A stretch of 64,000 nt of DNA from Gracilaria vermiculophylla (GCA_019155205.2 JAHNZQ020003149.1:199073-263072); one strand, 5' to 3'. Counted from the first letter of the stretch, positions 1-9,472 are shown. Translations and numbers: made by a program. Notes: generated by a model not told the origin, from the sequence alone.

Positions 1-3
1 ATT

Positions 4-165
4 TTATTTAATGTAAAGCATATCGGGGTCAAGCAGGGAAAGAATCAATTGTTTGCGATTCTCGTCAGTCGGGCTGTTGTAGCACCGTTCATGGTTTGCT
101 AAGACCGAGGTGTCAATCACAGCTCTTAAGGAGCCACCAACAGGCGACAAGCCCTCTACACACTG
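4..165 (-). CDS. Possible C-terminal exon of an unidentified gene at the left edge
   Basis: Reading the minus strand, an open frame ends in TAA at positions 6-4 and encodes a composition-normal tail that includes VIDTSVLANHERCYNSP and ends LLDPDMLYIK. An AG that could be an acceptor (CTCTGCAG) sits near position 166. I do not recognise the protein. The frame is blocked upstream by a TAG near position 186, so earlier sequence would have to come by splicing, yet the next gene on this strand stops at 440. It may be the last exon of that gene (a GT at the codon after its Asn-Asn would be in phase), the end of a separate short gene, or a chance frame. Confidence 0.3.
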   Translation of the reverse strand, partial: QCVEGLSPVGGSLRAVIDTSVLANHERCYNSPTDENRKQLILSLLDPDMLYIK

Positions 166-439
166 CAGAGCTACGGAAATCTATGGCATCACCGCCGATA
201 CTAAAGTAGTTATGTGCTCGCGTCGGAACTTAACTCGCCAGAACGTGTTTCTGGCTCTTCAGTGGCTTGAGGGAACGTGTTGGTGCACCGCACCGCAGCA
301 AATGCACTACAGCCGAACACTGTTGCCCACAACAGACTGAAGGACTGGGTGGGAAGCAGTGCATGAGGCAGGTGGCGCACGTGAAACAGGCGCAGGTTTT
401 CGAGACAAGAGAGTTTGACGTGTGCAGCGCAGAGGGAGG

Positions 440-1357
440 CTATTTAGCGAGGCGTTCTGAAATTCCGGCGATGTGAGTGTTGAGTACGTTGTTCTTGAGG
501 CTGGTGGAGAGGGCGCAATTGAGCGGGCGATTGAGGCCGCTTTCGGCGGAGAGGCCGCTTTTGGCGTGCTTGCCGAGCTTGTGCTCAATGCCCAGGCGCT
601 TGGCCAGCAGCTTTGCCAGCTCCCATCTGTTGGTGACCTCGTCGCTGACCATGTGAATGAGGCCGACGTGGGTGCACTGCGGGCTGGCCAGCTCCACAAG
701 CGCTCGGCCGAGGTCATCGGAGAAGGACATGTTGCGCAGCTCATCGGTGAAGAGCTCGATTTGGCCCTTTTCACCGTTGATGCAGTCGACGACGAACTGC
801 ACGCCCTTGCCGTACGGCGGGTCCTCCATGGTGAGGATGAGGCTGGTGCGCGCGATGACGATGTTGCCGGAAAGCGCCAGCAGCTGGCGCTCCATGAGCT
901 GCTTGTACTGGCCGTACGGGTTGGGCGGGCACGTGGGGCTGTCCTCGGCGTAGCGGTGGGGCGGGGCGACGCAGCCGTCGAAGACGAGGTCGGTGGAGAC
1001 GGCGACGAAGCGCGCGCCGACGAGGGCGACGGCCTCGGCGCAGTTGACGACGTCGTCGACGATGCCGGCGCGCACGGCGGCGCCGCCCGCGCCGGCGGCG
1101 CCGCCATGGCGCGGCGCTGCGCAGTACACGACGGCGCGCAGGCGCGGCAGCGACGCGACGAGGGCGCGCACGGCGACGTGGTCGGCGCAGTCGAGGCGGC
1201 GCCACTCGGCGCGCGGCAGCGCGCGCAGCGGCGGGCTGCTGCGGTACGTGGCGATCACGTCGCCGCGCCAGCCGCCCGCACGCTCGTCGGCCACCGCGGC
1301 GCGCACCGCCTGGCGCCCCAGCTCGCCCGTCGCCCCGACGATCACCAACGTCCCCAT
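440..1357 (-). CDS. RmlD-like extended short-chain dehydrogenase/reductase
   Basis: This 305-residue protein has the Rossmann signature GATGELGR at residues 8-15, an RmlD-type STDLVFDG at 121-128 and the catalytic YxxxK pair at Y148/K152. That order is typical of dTDP-4-dehydrorhamnose reductase and of the related methionine adenosyltransferase beta subunit. The likely activity is NAD(P)-dependent reduction of a nucleotide sugar, or a regulatory role if it is MAT2B-like. No targeting sequence is visible, so it is probably cytosolic. The N-terminal half is far more GC-rich than the C-terminal half. The start is the only ATG before the Rossmann motif. It is divergent from the mL46 gene, with about 280 bp between the two starts. 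The exact substrate cannot be told from sequence alone. Confidence 0.75.
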   Translation of the reverse strand: MGTLVIVGATGELGRQAVRAAVADERAGGWRGDVIATYRSSPPLRALPRAEWRRLDCADHVAVRALVASLPRLRAVVYCAAPRHGGAAGAGGAAVRAGIVDDVVNCAEAVALVGARFVAVSTDLVFDGCVAPPHRYAEDSPTCPPNPYGQYKQLMERQLLALSGNIVIARTSLILTMEDPPYGKGVQFVVDCINGEKGQIELFTDELRNMSFSDDLGRALVELASPQCTHVGLIHMVSDEVTNRWELAKLLAKRLGIEHKLGKHAKSGLSAESGLNRPLNCALSTSLKNNVLNTHIAGISERLAK

Positions 1358-1638
1358 CGCTGTCTGTGCGCACCGTCAGCGCACGCGCGCGCCGTCGGCC
1401 CGGCGCCGTCAGCCGCCCTCACCTCTCTCCCAACCGCCGCCACCCACCACCCCCCCGCCCCCCACCAAAACACCCCCGAAACGTGGCTCTCGTGGGCGCG
1501 TGGGCGCGTGGCGGCAGCGCAAGCGCAGCGGCGCGGCGCGGTGCGGCGCGGGGGTGGGGGTGGGGGTGGAGGTGGGCGGCGCGGAAGGGTGCGGAACGCG
1601 CGCGGTGTCAACGGCGGTGCGGGGCGGGGCGGAGAGCG
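1358..1638. promoter_or_regulatory. Divergent intergenic region of the reductase and mL46
   Basis: This is about 280 bp between two head-to-head ATGs and must hold both promoters and 5' UTRs. It contains C-rich and G-rich tracts (ACCCCCCCGCCCC near 1446 and GGGGGTGGGGGTGG near 1550) but no TATA-like element that I can see. Confidence 0.4.
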
Positions 1639-2505
1639 ATGCAGGCGAAGCACGCGGTGCAGGCGACGGCGGCGTGGGGGGCGCCGCGGCGCGCGCTGCG
1701 CACGACGGTCAAGTCGCTGGAGCAGCGCGTGCGCACCAAGGTGAGACGCGGCGTGGAGCGGCTGCCGCGCGAGGGCGCCGACCCGGCGGCGCGCTTCCGC
1801 CACGGCTGGCGGCTGGCGGCCGCGGCCGTGCTGGAGCGCTACCCCGTCGTGACGCCCGATCCGCACCGCCTCGAGGCGAGCTACCTGCTGGGCCGCTTCG
1901 TCGACCAGCAGCGGCGCGCGCGCCCCGTGCCGGCGCACCTGTTCCTGTCGGACAAGGACCGCGTCGAGGGGCGCACCGAGCCCGTGTTCGACGACGCGCT
2001 CGCGGCGCAGTACCGGCCGGCGCCGCGCGTCACGGACGCCGACCGCGCCGACGACCGCACGTCGCTGCACCGCGCGCTGCAGGAGCGGCTGTACTTTGTC
2101 ATCCGCCGCGCGGCCGCGTCGCCGCACATGCAGTTCCCGCAGGTGCTGGCGCCCAGCGCCGACGTGGCCATGAAGCAGTACGCGGAGAGCGCGCTGAAGA
2201 GCGTGACGGCGCCGCGCGCGCGGCCCGCGTTCCACTTTGTGTCGCACTCGCCGGCGTGCCACCTGGAGCACGTCTACCCGCCGGCGTACCAGCGCCAGCA
2301 CGACGTGTACGGCGTCAAGATCTTCTTCTACCGCGCCATGCTGCTGGCGGGCGACGCGCGCCACACGCGCAACTGCCACGAGCACGTGTGGGCGCGCCAC
2401 TGCGAGCTGCCGCACCTGCTCGGGCGCGAGTACTACGCCGCCATCAAGCCCATCCTGCTGGGCAACGGCCCGACCGTGCCGCCGTCGCAGCGCGCGCAGT
2501 TGTAA
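1639..2505 (+). CDS. MRPL46: Mitochondrial ribosomal protein mL46 (MRPL46)
   Basis: This 288-residue protein matches the Nudix-fold large-subunit mitoribosomal protein mL46. The family landmarks appear in order: a start resembling VLERYPVVTPDPHRLEASY, a LYFVIRR strand, the MQFPQ block (WQFPQ in most members), KIFFYRAMLLAG, and a C-terminal EYYAAIKPILLGN. The frame is open further upstream to 1366, but that extension reads through the divergent promoter. The ATG at 1639 gives a short basic N-terminus (MQAKHAVQATAAWGAPRRAL) suited to mitochondrial import. Composition is strongly GC-rich. Length fits the family (about 280 residues). Nudix hydrolase residues are not preserved, as expected for a structural ribosomal protein. 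Confidence 0.82.
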   Translation: MQAKHAVQATAAWGAPRRALRTTVKSLEQRVRTKVRRGVERLPREGADPAARFRHGWRLAAAAVLERYPVVTPDPHRLEASYLLGRFVDQQRRARPVPAHLFLSDKDRVEGRTEPVFDDALAAQYRPAPRVTDADRADDRTSLHRALQERLYFVIRRAAASPHMQFPQVLAPSADVAMKQYAESALKSVTAPRARPAFHFVSHSPACHLEHVYPPAYQRQHDVYGVKIFFYRAMLLAGDARHTRNCHEHVWARHCELPHLLGREYYAAIKPILLGNGPTVPPSQRAQL

Positions 2506-3169
2506 ACGCGCCTTGGCGCGCCCGTCCGCGCCGCGCGCCTGCGCCGGCGCTCTACGGCGCGCGTGCCCAAGCTGCCGCTGTGTGCTGCGCCCACCGCCTC
2601 CCGCGCAACTCGCGTGAGCGCGCCGGTGGGCGCTCTTCGCCCCCCCCCCCCCCCCCCCCCCTTCTATCCCCGAGCGCGGTGCCGAAAAAATGCGCGCCAA
2701 ATGACGCGCAGCGCGCAATCGCCGCGCCAGCTTGGCGGCGCGGCGGGCTGTTGCGTCCGCGGCGCGAGCGCCAAGACAAACGCGGCCAGCGGCGGGCACG
2801 GGCGCGGGCGCGGGCGCGGGAACGTGCGGGCGGCGAGAGCCAAACGGTGCGGCCGGGTGGGTCGCGCGGGAGCCGGCGGCGGGGAGGGGCGCAAGGGTGG
2901 CGTGCGCTGCGCACGGCGGCGAGACGACAGACGCGCGGTGGCGGCGGCGCGCCAGAGCGGGCTGTGGACGAAGGCACGAAGAGGAGCGTCTTTGTTTACT
3001 GACTCAGGGGTGCAGAGTGCGACAACTAAGGGGCGCGTAGAGAAATCTGCACATGGACGCGACGGGGGTAGGTACATGTGGGCGGCATGGGCGGAGACAG
3101 GAATACATCAAACGCAGGCAGACGGGGAAGGCGGCGGGGGAGGGCGGTGGCAAAGGTGGCGACGGCGCG
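2506..3169. other. Intergenic, GC-rich, tail-to-tail
   Basis: This stretch lies between the 3' ends of mL46 and the Hc1-like gene. It contains a 22-nt poly-C run at 2640-2661 and GGGCGC repeats near 2800-2820. No coding sequence is supported; frames here are open only because of base composition. Confidence 0.5.
2640..2661 (+). repeat. Poly-C homopolymer (22 nt)
   Basis: An uninterrupted run of C about 135 nt past the mL46 stop codon. Such a run is a G-quadruplex/i-motif candidate and is prone to slippage, so its exact length is less certain than the flanks. Confidence 0.9.
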
Positions 3170-3364
3170 TCACTCGGCGACGGGGTTAGCCATGTTTGCC
3201 TTGGTGTCTTGTATTGCGACACGCAGCTCCTGCGCGAGCTTCTTGAGCTCCTGCAGGTTCTTGCGGGCGCGCGTGCCGGCGGCCTTGTTTCCCTTCTCGA
3301 AGAACTTGGTGCTGTCCTTGGACACGGCGTCCATGACCTCCTTGAGCTGCTGCAGTTTTTCCAT
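3170..3364 (-). CDS. Bacterial-type Hc1 histone-H1-like mini-protein
   Basis: The 64-residue product begins MEKLQQLKEVMDAVSKDS and carries the core FFEKGNKAAGTRARKNLQEL followed by KKLAQELRVAIQD. The GNKAAGTRARK segment and the total length match the small Hc1 (histone H1-like) proteins of Bacteroidetes and Chlamydiae, which bind DNA and may compact chromatin. It is not the winged-helix H1 of eukaryotes. The start is the ATG at 3364 in a strong CGCCATGG context; the frame is open ten codons further but without another ATG. Composition (CGG/CTG-type codons) is like the neighbours, so it is fully ameliorated. No targeting peptide is visible. Predicted helical, basic-acidic mixed. Function in this cell (nucleus, plastid nucleoid or other) is unknown. 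Confidence 0.72.
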   Translation of the reverse strand: MEKLQQLKEVMDAVSKDSTKFFEKGNKAAGTRARKNLQELKKLAQELRVAIQDTKANMANPVAE

Positions 3365-4042
3365 GGCGGGCGCGGGCGCGGCGGCTGGGGGCACGGCGGG
3401 GCGGCGGCGGGGCGGCGGGGCGGCGACAAGCGGCGGGGCGCGGCGGCGAACGGCGGTGGCTCACGGCGGGGGGGTTCTGCGCGGCATGGCGGGCAGGCAC
3501 AGCGGCGGGGGCGGGGCGTCAGCGGCGAGCGTGCGGGCGTGGGGGGGTGCGGCGTCGCGCGACGCCCCGCGCGCGGCGGCGCTCAAAGCGGGCGTTTTAT
3601 TTGAACGCGCAAACTTACCGGGAGAGGCGTGCGGCGGCGGTGCGGCTCGGGAGGCGTCTATGCGGCCAACGTTGGCACGGCAGCGGCGAGGGCGGGAGCG
3701 CGGTGTGCGGCGCCGCTTGTAGCGCACCGCGCGCCCCCCGCCAGCGCCCCCTTTTGGCGCGCCGCCGACGCCGCCGCTGCCGCCGCCACCGCCTGCGCCC
3801 GCGCCTGCGCGGCCCCCTGCCACGCGTACACGCTCGCCGCTGGGACACGTGGTCGCGTGGCCCCGCGTGGCCCCGTCAACCGCGTGGCTGCCGCGCGCCA
3901 CGTCAGCGCACCGCGCGCCCCGCGTGCCATCGCCCGCAGCATCGGCGCGCGCGCCGTTTGTTGCGCGCGATGCGCACTCTCCGCCCCCCCTCCCCCCCCA
4001 CAACCGCCGCCAAGCGCTCCCTGCCGCCCCCGCCCCCGCGCC
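3365..4042. promoter_or_regulatory. Divergent intergenic region of the Hc1-like gene and OSBP-1
   Basis: About 680 bp of GC-rich DNA between two head-to-head starts. It has G-rich tracts on the Hc1 side and a run of CCCCCCTCCCCCCCC just upstream of the oxysterol-binding protein start. No open frame here has protein-like content. Confidence 0.4.
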
Positions 4043-5257
4043 ATGGCGGACGCGCCCTTCGACGAAGATGTCGCCATCGCCCAGCTGCCGCCGTCGCCCA
4101 CCAGGCGTCCCCAGCGGCCCGAGCGCGTCCCCCCCGCCCCCCCTAAGCCCAATCTCTTCGCCATCGTCAAGGACGCGCTCACAACCGACATCACCCGCAT
4201 GACCATCCCCGTCCACTTCAACGAGCCGCTCTCCTTCCTGCAGCGCCTCGCCGAGGACATCGAGTACCACCACGTGCTCGACGTCGCCGCGCAGCCGCTG
4301 TACGCGCGCACCGCGCACCGCGCCGCCCTCGTCGCCGCCTTCGCCATCTCGCAGTACTCGTCCACCGCCGGGCGCACGTCCAAGCCGTTCAACCCGCTGC
4401 TGGGCGAGACGTTTGAGCTCGTGCTGCCCGACCGCGCCGTGGCGCTGCTGGCCGAGCAGGTGTCGCACCACCCGCCCACGTCCGCCGTGTTCGCGCGCGG
4501 CAACGGCTGGACGTACCACACGGCGCACCGCGTGCGCAACAAGTTTCTCGTCAACGCCATCGAGGCGTGGCCGGAGGGCGCCGTGCACGTGCGCTTCGAC
4601 GACGGCGAGCACTTTGTGTACGAAAAGCCGCACACGTTCGTCAACAACCTGTTCTTCGGCAGCACGTGGCTGGACAGCGCCGGCACGCTCACCATTCGCA
4701 GCGCGCACTTTGTGGCGTGCGTGCACATGAAGCGCGCGAGCACGATGCCGTTCCGCGAGCGCAGGGGGCTTGGCAACACGGTGGGCTGCGTGTTTGCCGC
4801 CGGCGACGCCGCCAAGAAGCCGTTGTGCTCCATTGTGGCGAACTGGACGTCGCACGTGCTGGTGGACGGCCGATGCGTGTGGAGCGCCTCGCCGAGGCCG
4901 CCGCCGTCGCACACGGGGTGCAACGCTTTCACGTCGTGGGCGTGGGCGCTCAACGCCCCCCTGCCGCCGTGCGCGGTGTCCGTTGCGAAGACGGACTCGC
5001 GGCGGCGGCCGGACCAGCGCGCTCTGGAGCTCGGGAACCACCGTCTGGCCAGCTCCGAGAAGACGCGGTTGGAAGAGGCGCAACGGGCGAGAAGGAAGGT
5101 GGACGAACGAGAGGAGGGCGCGTTCCAACCGCGCTGGTTTGAACTGTGCCACGACGGCAGCACCGGTCGCAAGGAGTGGAGGTACACGCGGCAGTACTTT
5201 CGTCGGAAGATGGATGCTGCAGAGATGTGGCCTGCGGACGGTGAGGATATCTTCTGA
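4043..5257 (+). CDS. Oxysterol-binding-related protein, ORD only (short form)
   Basis: This 404-residue protein is an OSBP-related lipid-transfer domain with almost nothing else. The diagnostic EQVSHHPP is at residues 138-145, preceded by KPFNPLLGETFEL and followed by the conserved C-terminal DSRRRPDQRAL and RWFEL. Members exchange sterols or PI4P/PS between membranes, usually at ER contact sites. There is no PH domain, no FFAT motif that I can see and no membrane anchor, so it is probably cytosolic. ATG 4043 is in a good context (CGCCATGG); the upstream open frame is promoter. A longer paralogue with a PH domain lies at 19362-21893. This copy is extremely GC-rich; the paralogue is not. Confidence 0.9.
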   Translation: MADAPFDEDVAIAQLPPSPTRRPQRPERVPPAPPKPNLFAIVKDALTTDITRMTIPVHFNEPLSFLQRLAEDIEYHHVLDVAAQPLYARTAHRAALVAAFAISQYSSTAGRTSKPFNPLLGETFELVLPDRAVALLAEQVSHHPPTSAVFARGNGWTYHTAHRVRNKFLVNAIEAWPEGAVHVRFDDGEHFVYEKPHTFVNNLFFGSTWLDSAGTLTIRSAHFVACVHMKRASTMPFRERRGLGNTVGCVFAAGDAAKKPLCSIVANWTSHVLVDGRCVWSASPRPPPSHTGCNAFTSWAWALNAPLPPCAVSVAKTDSRRRPDQRALELGNHRLASSEKTRLEEAQRARRKVDEREEGAFQPRWFELCHDGSTGRKEWRYTRQYFRRKMDAAEMWPADGEDIF

Positions 5258-7191
5258 CGCGTTGCTCTGTGCCGCAACATGGGCAAGCGTTGCATTCCCG
5301 TGTGGGCTGTGCGACTTTTTCCGTTCTCCATTGAACCTACAAGGGGTTTGTTCTTTTTTTTTTTTCGCAAGGTGTCTAAGTTGCGTTTTGTGTGTATTCA
5401 TCTTTTTATTGTTGTGAGATGGCAGGTGAATGTGTGTTTATTTTGTTTGTTCACAACGGCTGTTGCATGGATGTGATTTGAGGACTAATGATGGCCAACA
5501 ACTAACATAACAATTATAGGCTGATGAGAGAAAAGGTCAAATTTTGTTGCGTACCGATAATGTAAAGAGTGTGCTGTTAGCTTACTTTTATTGTGCAGGT
5601 GCGACAGACAGACACGTACGGAATGGTTGTCGGATGTGTTGACGGAGACTGAGCAGCGCTACAGCGCATTTCGGTGGCTGTGAAGAGACGCATGGTTTTG
5701 TGGCGTTTCTCGTGTGCAATGCGGGTGTGTGTGAGACGCGCCAGGAAACATTCTGTTAACAACAGCCTTGTGTTGAGAAAGGCGGACAGCGGTATGGACC
5801 ATTGTGGGCTTATTGTCGTCAGTGACGCGCTCTGTGTGTTTGTGTTGTTCCACAACGTTCGTTTCAAGCGGCAGGATGTGCCACAGCGTGCGTATGCGCA
5901 GGCTGCACATATGCGCACTGAACGCATGTTGTACGATTCAATCCTTTTTCTTTTTTTTTTTTTTGAATCAAAAGCATTTTATTTAAAGCGTGCTCAATGT
6001 GCCATGAAGAGCAGCAGAGTACGTTTTCGTTGTGATGCGAAGAAAAGGAACGCCGTTGGTTGCGCCTGTTGTGGCAACATTTGCGATAGTTCACTGTGAA
6101 GGGGAATGCGGCTGCAGCAGCGCACGCGCGATGCTGGCCAGGGTTCACAACTTCAAAAAGCAAATCTGTTTGCTGTCGTTTTCTTGTCTCGCCTCTCGCC
6201 ACAACGTCGCGCACGCTCGACCAGCGCGCCGCATGCTCTGTGCATGCAACGTTTTCATCAACGCATTCATTTCGCATGAGTTTGTTCACATCCACGCATG
6301 GACGTGAACGCATCTGATTCAAGCTTGGCTGCTGGTGCACCCTTTTTTTGACGAACCGCGCACAGATTGCACGTGCACGCATTGTGAACCAGACAAAGTG
6401 ATCAACAGAACTCCGACTGTTTTGCGATGCGCTCTTGGCAAATGTGTTTTTCGCTACCCACGCACCTTGTGCTTCTGTCCACTACGCTCTCATCCCTCCT
6501 TTCCGCACGCTCCAAATGGGTTTCTCATGGAGAGCTGCACCGCAGCACGCATTCGCATTCGCTGCACTTGGTCATGGTCTCGTTCAAAATCTGATAAAAT
6601 GCAGCCGAGCCCCGCTTTGCCTCCCCTGCAATCAAAACTGTAGCACAGCCACGGGCTGGCCAAGTGCACGATGTCCGCTGGAACCATCAGGTGCGCCACC
6701 GTCGCAAAAGCGCCGTACAAGCAGTTGTATGCGAGCAGTACAAGCCGCGCGTAACATTCGTTTGCTTTCGGCAGCTGCCAGCCCTTGGAAGGAGACGCTT
6801 GGTCAGGGACGCTTCTCAACAAGTTGCACAACAGCAACACAAAGTAAATGGCACAACGTCGTGGAAGAACAGTTGTGTTTTGTGTATGCTCAAGCCTGAT
6901 GAGCATCAAGTGAAATATCCGAACAATGCGTATCGTCACCCTGGAGAGTACGTTGCTTTCTACGGAGATGTGCACGACGAAAAATGGATTCGTGCGCACA
7001 GGGGGACAACCATTCCGCTCCATGACGGTACAACAAGGCGTAGAACAGCGCGGAAGAAAAAGTAGCGCCAGATGCAAGTTGCGCGCTTCACTGCATCGCA
7101 TCGCTACAAAGCTGGCAAGCAGTGCGCGTGTGCACAATGGGGCGAGCACAAACACGCCGACGCTTTTAATGAACAAACACGACTTGCGAGG
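5258..7191. other. Gene-poor intergenic stretch, about 1.9 kb
   Basis: It separates the 3' ends of OSBP-1 and the cyclophilin. Composition drops to about 50% GC, with several poly-T/poly-A tracts (near 5353-5364 and 5951-5964). A 228-codon open frame on the minus strand (6490-7176) shows no domain and overlaps an equally long frame on the plus strand, so I do not call it. Nothing else is supported. Confidence 0.5.
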
Positions 7192-8161
7192 TCACAGCAC
7201 GCCGCAGTCGGTGATCTGGATCTTCTGCAGCGGCTGCGCGCGCGCGCGCGCGCACGCAAAACGCGCGGCGTCAGTGGGCGGCGCAGCACAAGGCGGCGCG
7301 AGCGCGTGGGGGGACGGCGACAACGTACCTTGTCTTCCAACTGCGCGCACGCCGCACGCACAGCGCACGCATCAAGGCGCAACGTCAGCTCAAAGCGCGC
7401 GCGGCTCGCGGCGCAACATCGCATGCGCGGCGCAGAATGCAACTCACGTCCACCTTGGCGCGCGCGTCGCCGATGGCGCGCCCCACGCTGCGGTACCCGT
7501 CGCCCACCGTCCTGCGGTTGGTGCGCACGCGCCCGAGCGCGTCCACCACGTCCATGCCGCGCACCACGCGCCCGATCACCACGTGCGTGCCGTCCAGCGC
7601 CGCGTCGGGCGCCAGCAGCACGGAGAACTCCACGCCGCCGCCGCGCCGCACGGACACCAGCCCGCGCGCGTCGTGCGACAGCGCGTTGGCGTCGCCGTTC
7701 TCCGGCAGCCGCACGCCGCCCGTCTGCCGCGCCGCCACGCCCGGCTGCTGGTCCAGCGCGTCCGCCGCCGACACGCGCCCCAGCTCCACGCGCCGCCCGC
7801 GCACCACGCGCGCCGCCTGCGCGTAGCGGTAGCCCGCCGTGCGCCCCGCCCGGTCGCGCAGCGTGCCCGCCGCCAGCCGCTTGAACGTGTCCGCGCTCGC
7901 CGGCGCCGCGTCCGCGAACAGCTCGATCACCACGCGCCCCGCCGCCCGCCCGCCCACCGACACGTCGAAGAACACCAGCTCCGACCCCGCGCCCCCCGCC
8001 GCGTCCGCCGTCGCTGCTGCCGCCGCCGCCTCGCGCGGCGCCGGCAGCGCCACCGCCAGCAGCGCCAGCTGCAGCGCGCCGCGCCGGCTCACGCCGCGCG
8101 CGCGCCGCCCCGCGCGCCGCGCGCACACGCCGTCGCGCGCCGCCCCGCTGCCGCCGCCCAT
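7192..8161 (-). CDS. Cyclophilin-type protein, thylakoid lumen (Tat signal), three exons with a 12-nt microexon
   Basis: Reconstructed exons on the minus strand are 8161-7448, 7340-7329 (12 nt) and 7233-7192, giving 255 residues. The N-terminus has a short basic region and then SRRGALQLALLAVALPAPRE, a twin-arginine lumen signal. The body is a cyclophilin fold: ELVFFDVSVGG, FKRLAAGTL, GLVSVRR, FSVLLAP, HVVIGRVVRGMDVV. The last exons supply the family's usual tail, PLQKIQITDCGVL. Introns begin GTGAGT and GTACGT and contain CTGAC. The active-site arginine is kept (AARVVRG) but the F-M-x-Q positions that follow it are R-R-x-E, so prolyl isomerase activity is doubtful, much as in plant CYP38. The first ATG is uncertain: 8161 leaves only 37 bp to the divergent ATG at 8199. 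Confidence 0.72.
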
Positions 8162-8198
8162 TCGCCTGCCCGCCTGCCCGCCCGCCCGCCCACTCGCC

Positions 8199-9257
8199 AT
8201 GGTGTCCGCGTCGCCGTCGCCGCGCCTCCGGCGCCACCTCAGCTCCTCGCGCGAGGACTCGTGCATCGAGCCGCGCGCCTACGGTGCCGCGCTGTGGCCG
8301 TTCCGCGGCCCGGCCTCCATCGCGTCGTCACTGTCCGCCTCGCACTCGTCGCGCCGCCTGCTGCGCCCGCTGGCCGCCCCTATCGCCAACCTGCGATCGT
8401 CGGCCATCTTCGCCCTCGAGCACTCGTTCGAGTTTTCCGAGCTCCACGATCACCCGCTGCCGCTGTCGTCCGGCCTCACGCCCTCCATGCGCGACGCGCT
8501 GCCGCACCCCACCCCGCTGCGCGCCCAGGCGCCCCCCATGCCGTCCGACCTCTCCGCCGCCTCCACGCGCGCCGTCACAGAGCCGCACACCCTCCGCGAC
8601 CTGCGCCGCGTCACCGCCCCCATCTCCATGATGAACCCATGGCAGTACGACGCCATCGCCGCGCGCCACCAGCCCATCCCGTCCCCGAAGCTCGCCTCGC
8701 CCGACGACGCCCCGCACCCCGCCGACGCCCCCGTGCCCTCCCGCGTCTCCGAGTCGCGCCGCCGCAAGTTCTGCCCCCGCTTCTTCGAGCGCAAGCTCAA
8801 TCGCCGCATGCGCCACCAGTTTGAGCACCGCTCCTCCATCCCCGATCGCTTGCAGGACGCCTTCGCCGCCTCCGCAGAGTGCACGCCGCCACACTGGCCG
8901 CCCGCCGCCCGCACCCCCGCCGCCGCGCCCTACTCGCACGTGCTCGCCACATACACCTCCTTTCATGACGACTCCTTTCTCACCGCCGTCACCGCCGAGA
9001 GGTCGCAGCACTTGGAGCACGCGCTGCCGCGCCCCCGCGCGGCGTCCGAGCCGTACGTCCGCCGCCGCCCCTCCTTCTTCGCGGGCCGAGAGGGGGTGCT
9101 TTCCATATGGGACCGTCTGTGGAGACGCCGCCGTACCCCACACCACGCCTCCACCGCCGCCTCCCACTCTACTGCGTCGTCTCCGGCGCGAAGAAGCGGC
9201 AAGCTGTCGCGTCTTCGCAAGCTCGACTTTCGTCTTACATCACGATCGTCTCTGTAA
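8199..9257 (+). CDS. Ser/Pro/Arg-rich protein of unknown function
   Basis: This open frame of 352 residues starts MVSASPSPRLRRHLSSS. It shows no domain that I recognise. It is rich in Ser, Pro, Arg and His, with basic clusters such as SRRRKFCPRFFERKLNRRM near the middle and IWDRLWRRRR near the end, and is probably largely disordered. Spaced serines next to arginines look like phosphorylation sites. The frame stays open while composition changes from very GC-rich to moderate near the 3' end, which favours a real gene. The ATG at 8199 overlaps a minus-strand ATG (CCATGG), and the true start may be a later Met, because the divergent cyclophilin needs promoter space. Confidence 0.5.
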   Translation: MVSASPSPRLRRHLSSSREDSCIEPRAYGAALWPFRGPASIASSLSASHSSRRLLRPLAAPIANLRSSAIFALEHSFEFSELHDHPLPLSSGLTPSMRDALPHPTPLRAQAPPMPSDLSAASTRAVTEPHTLRDLRRVTAPISMMNPWQYDAIAARHQPIPSPKLASPDDAPHPADAPVPSRVSESRRRKFCPRFFERKLNRRMRHQFEHRSSIPDRLQDAFAASAECTPPHWPPAARTPAAAPYSHVLATYTSFHDDSFLTAVTAERSQHLEHALPRPRAASEPYVRRRPSFFAGREGVLSIWDRLWRRRRTPHHASTAASHSTASSPARRSGKLSRLRKLDFRLTSRSSL

Positions 9258-9436
9258 CCAACTTTTCCCTCCCGCCTTTTCGCTCCGCCCTTCCTGCCAC
9301 CAACAACACCGCTTGCCGTTTCCGTACTCACCTCCTCTACATGGATCGCATCCATCTGCGTGGTTTGCCCCCATCAACTTGCTCGCCTTTTTGCGCAACG
9401 TTCGCTTTCATCCTGTATACGCCTGTTAACGATATC

Positions 9437-9472
<36 letters not shown>

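Noticed and set aside
6490..7176. 228-codon minus-strand frame in the gene-poor stretch
   Set aside because: No domain, no start context, composition like the surrounding intergenic DNA, and an overlapping plus-strand frame of similar length.
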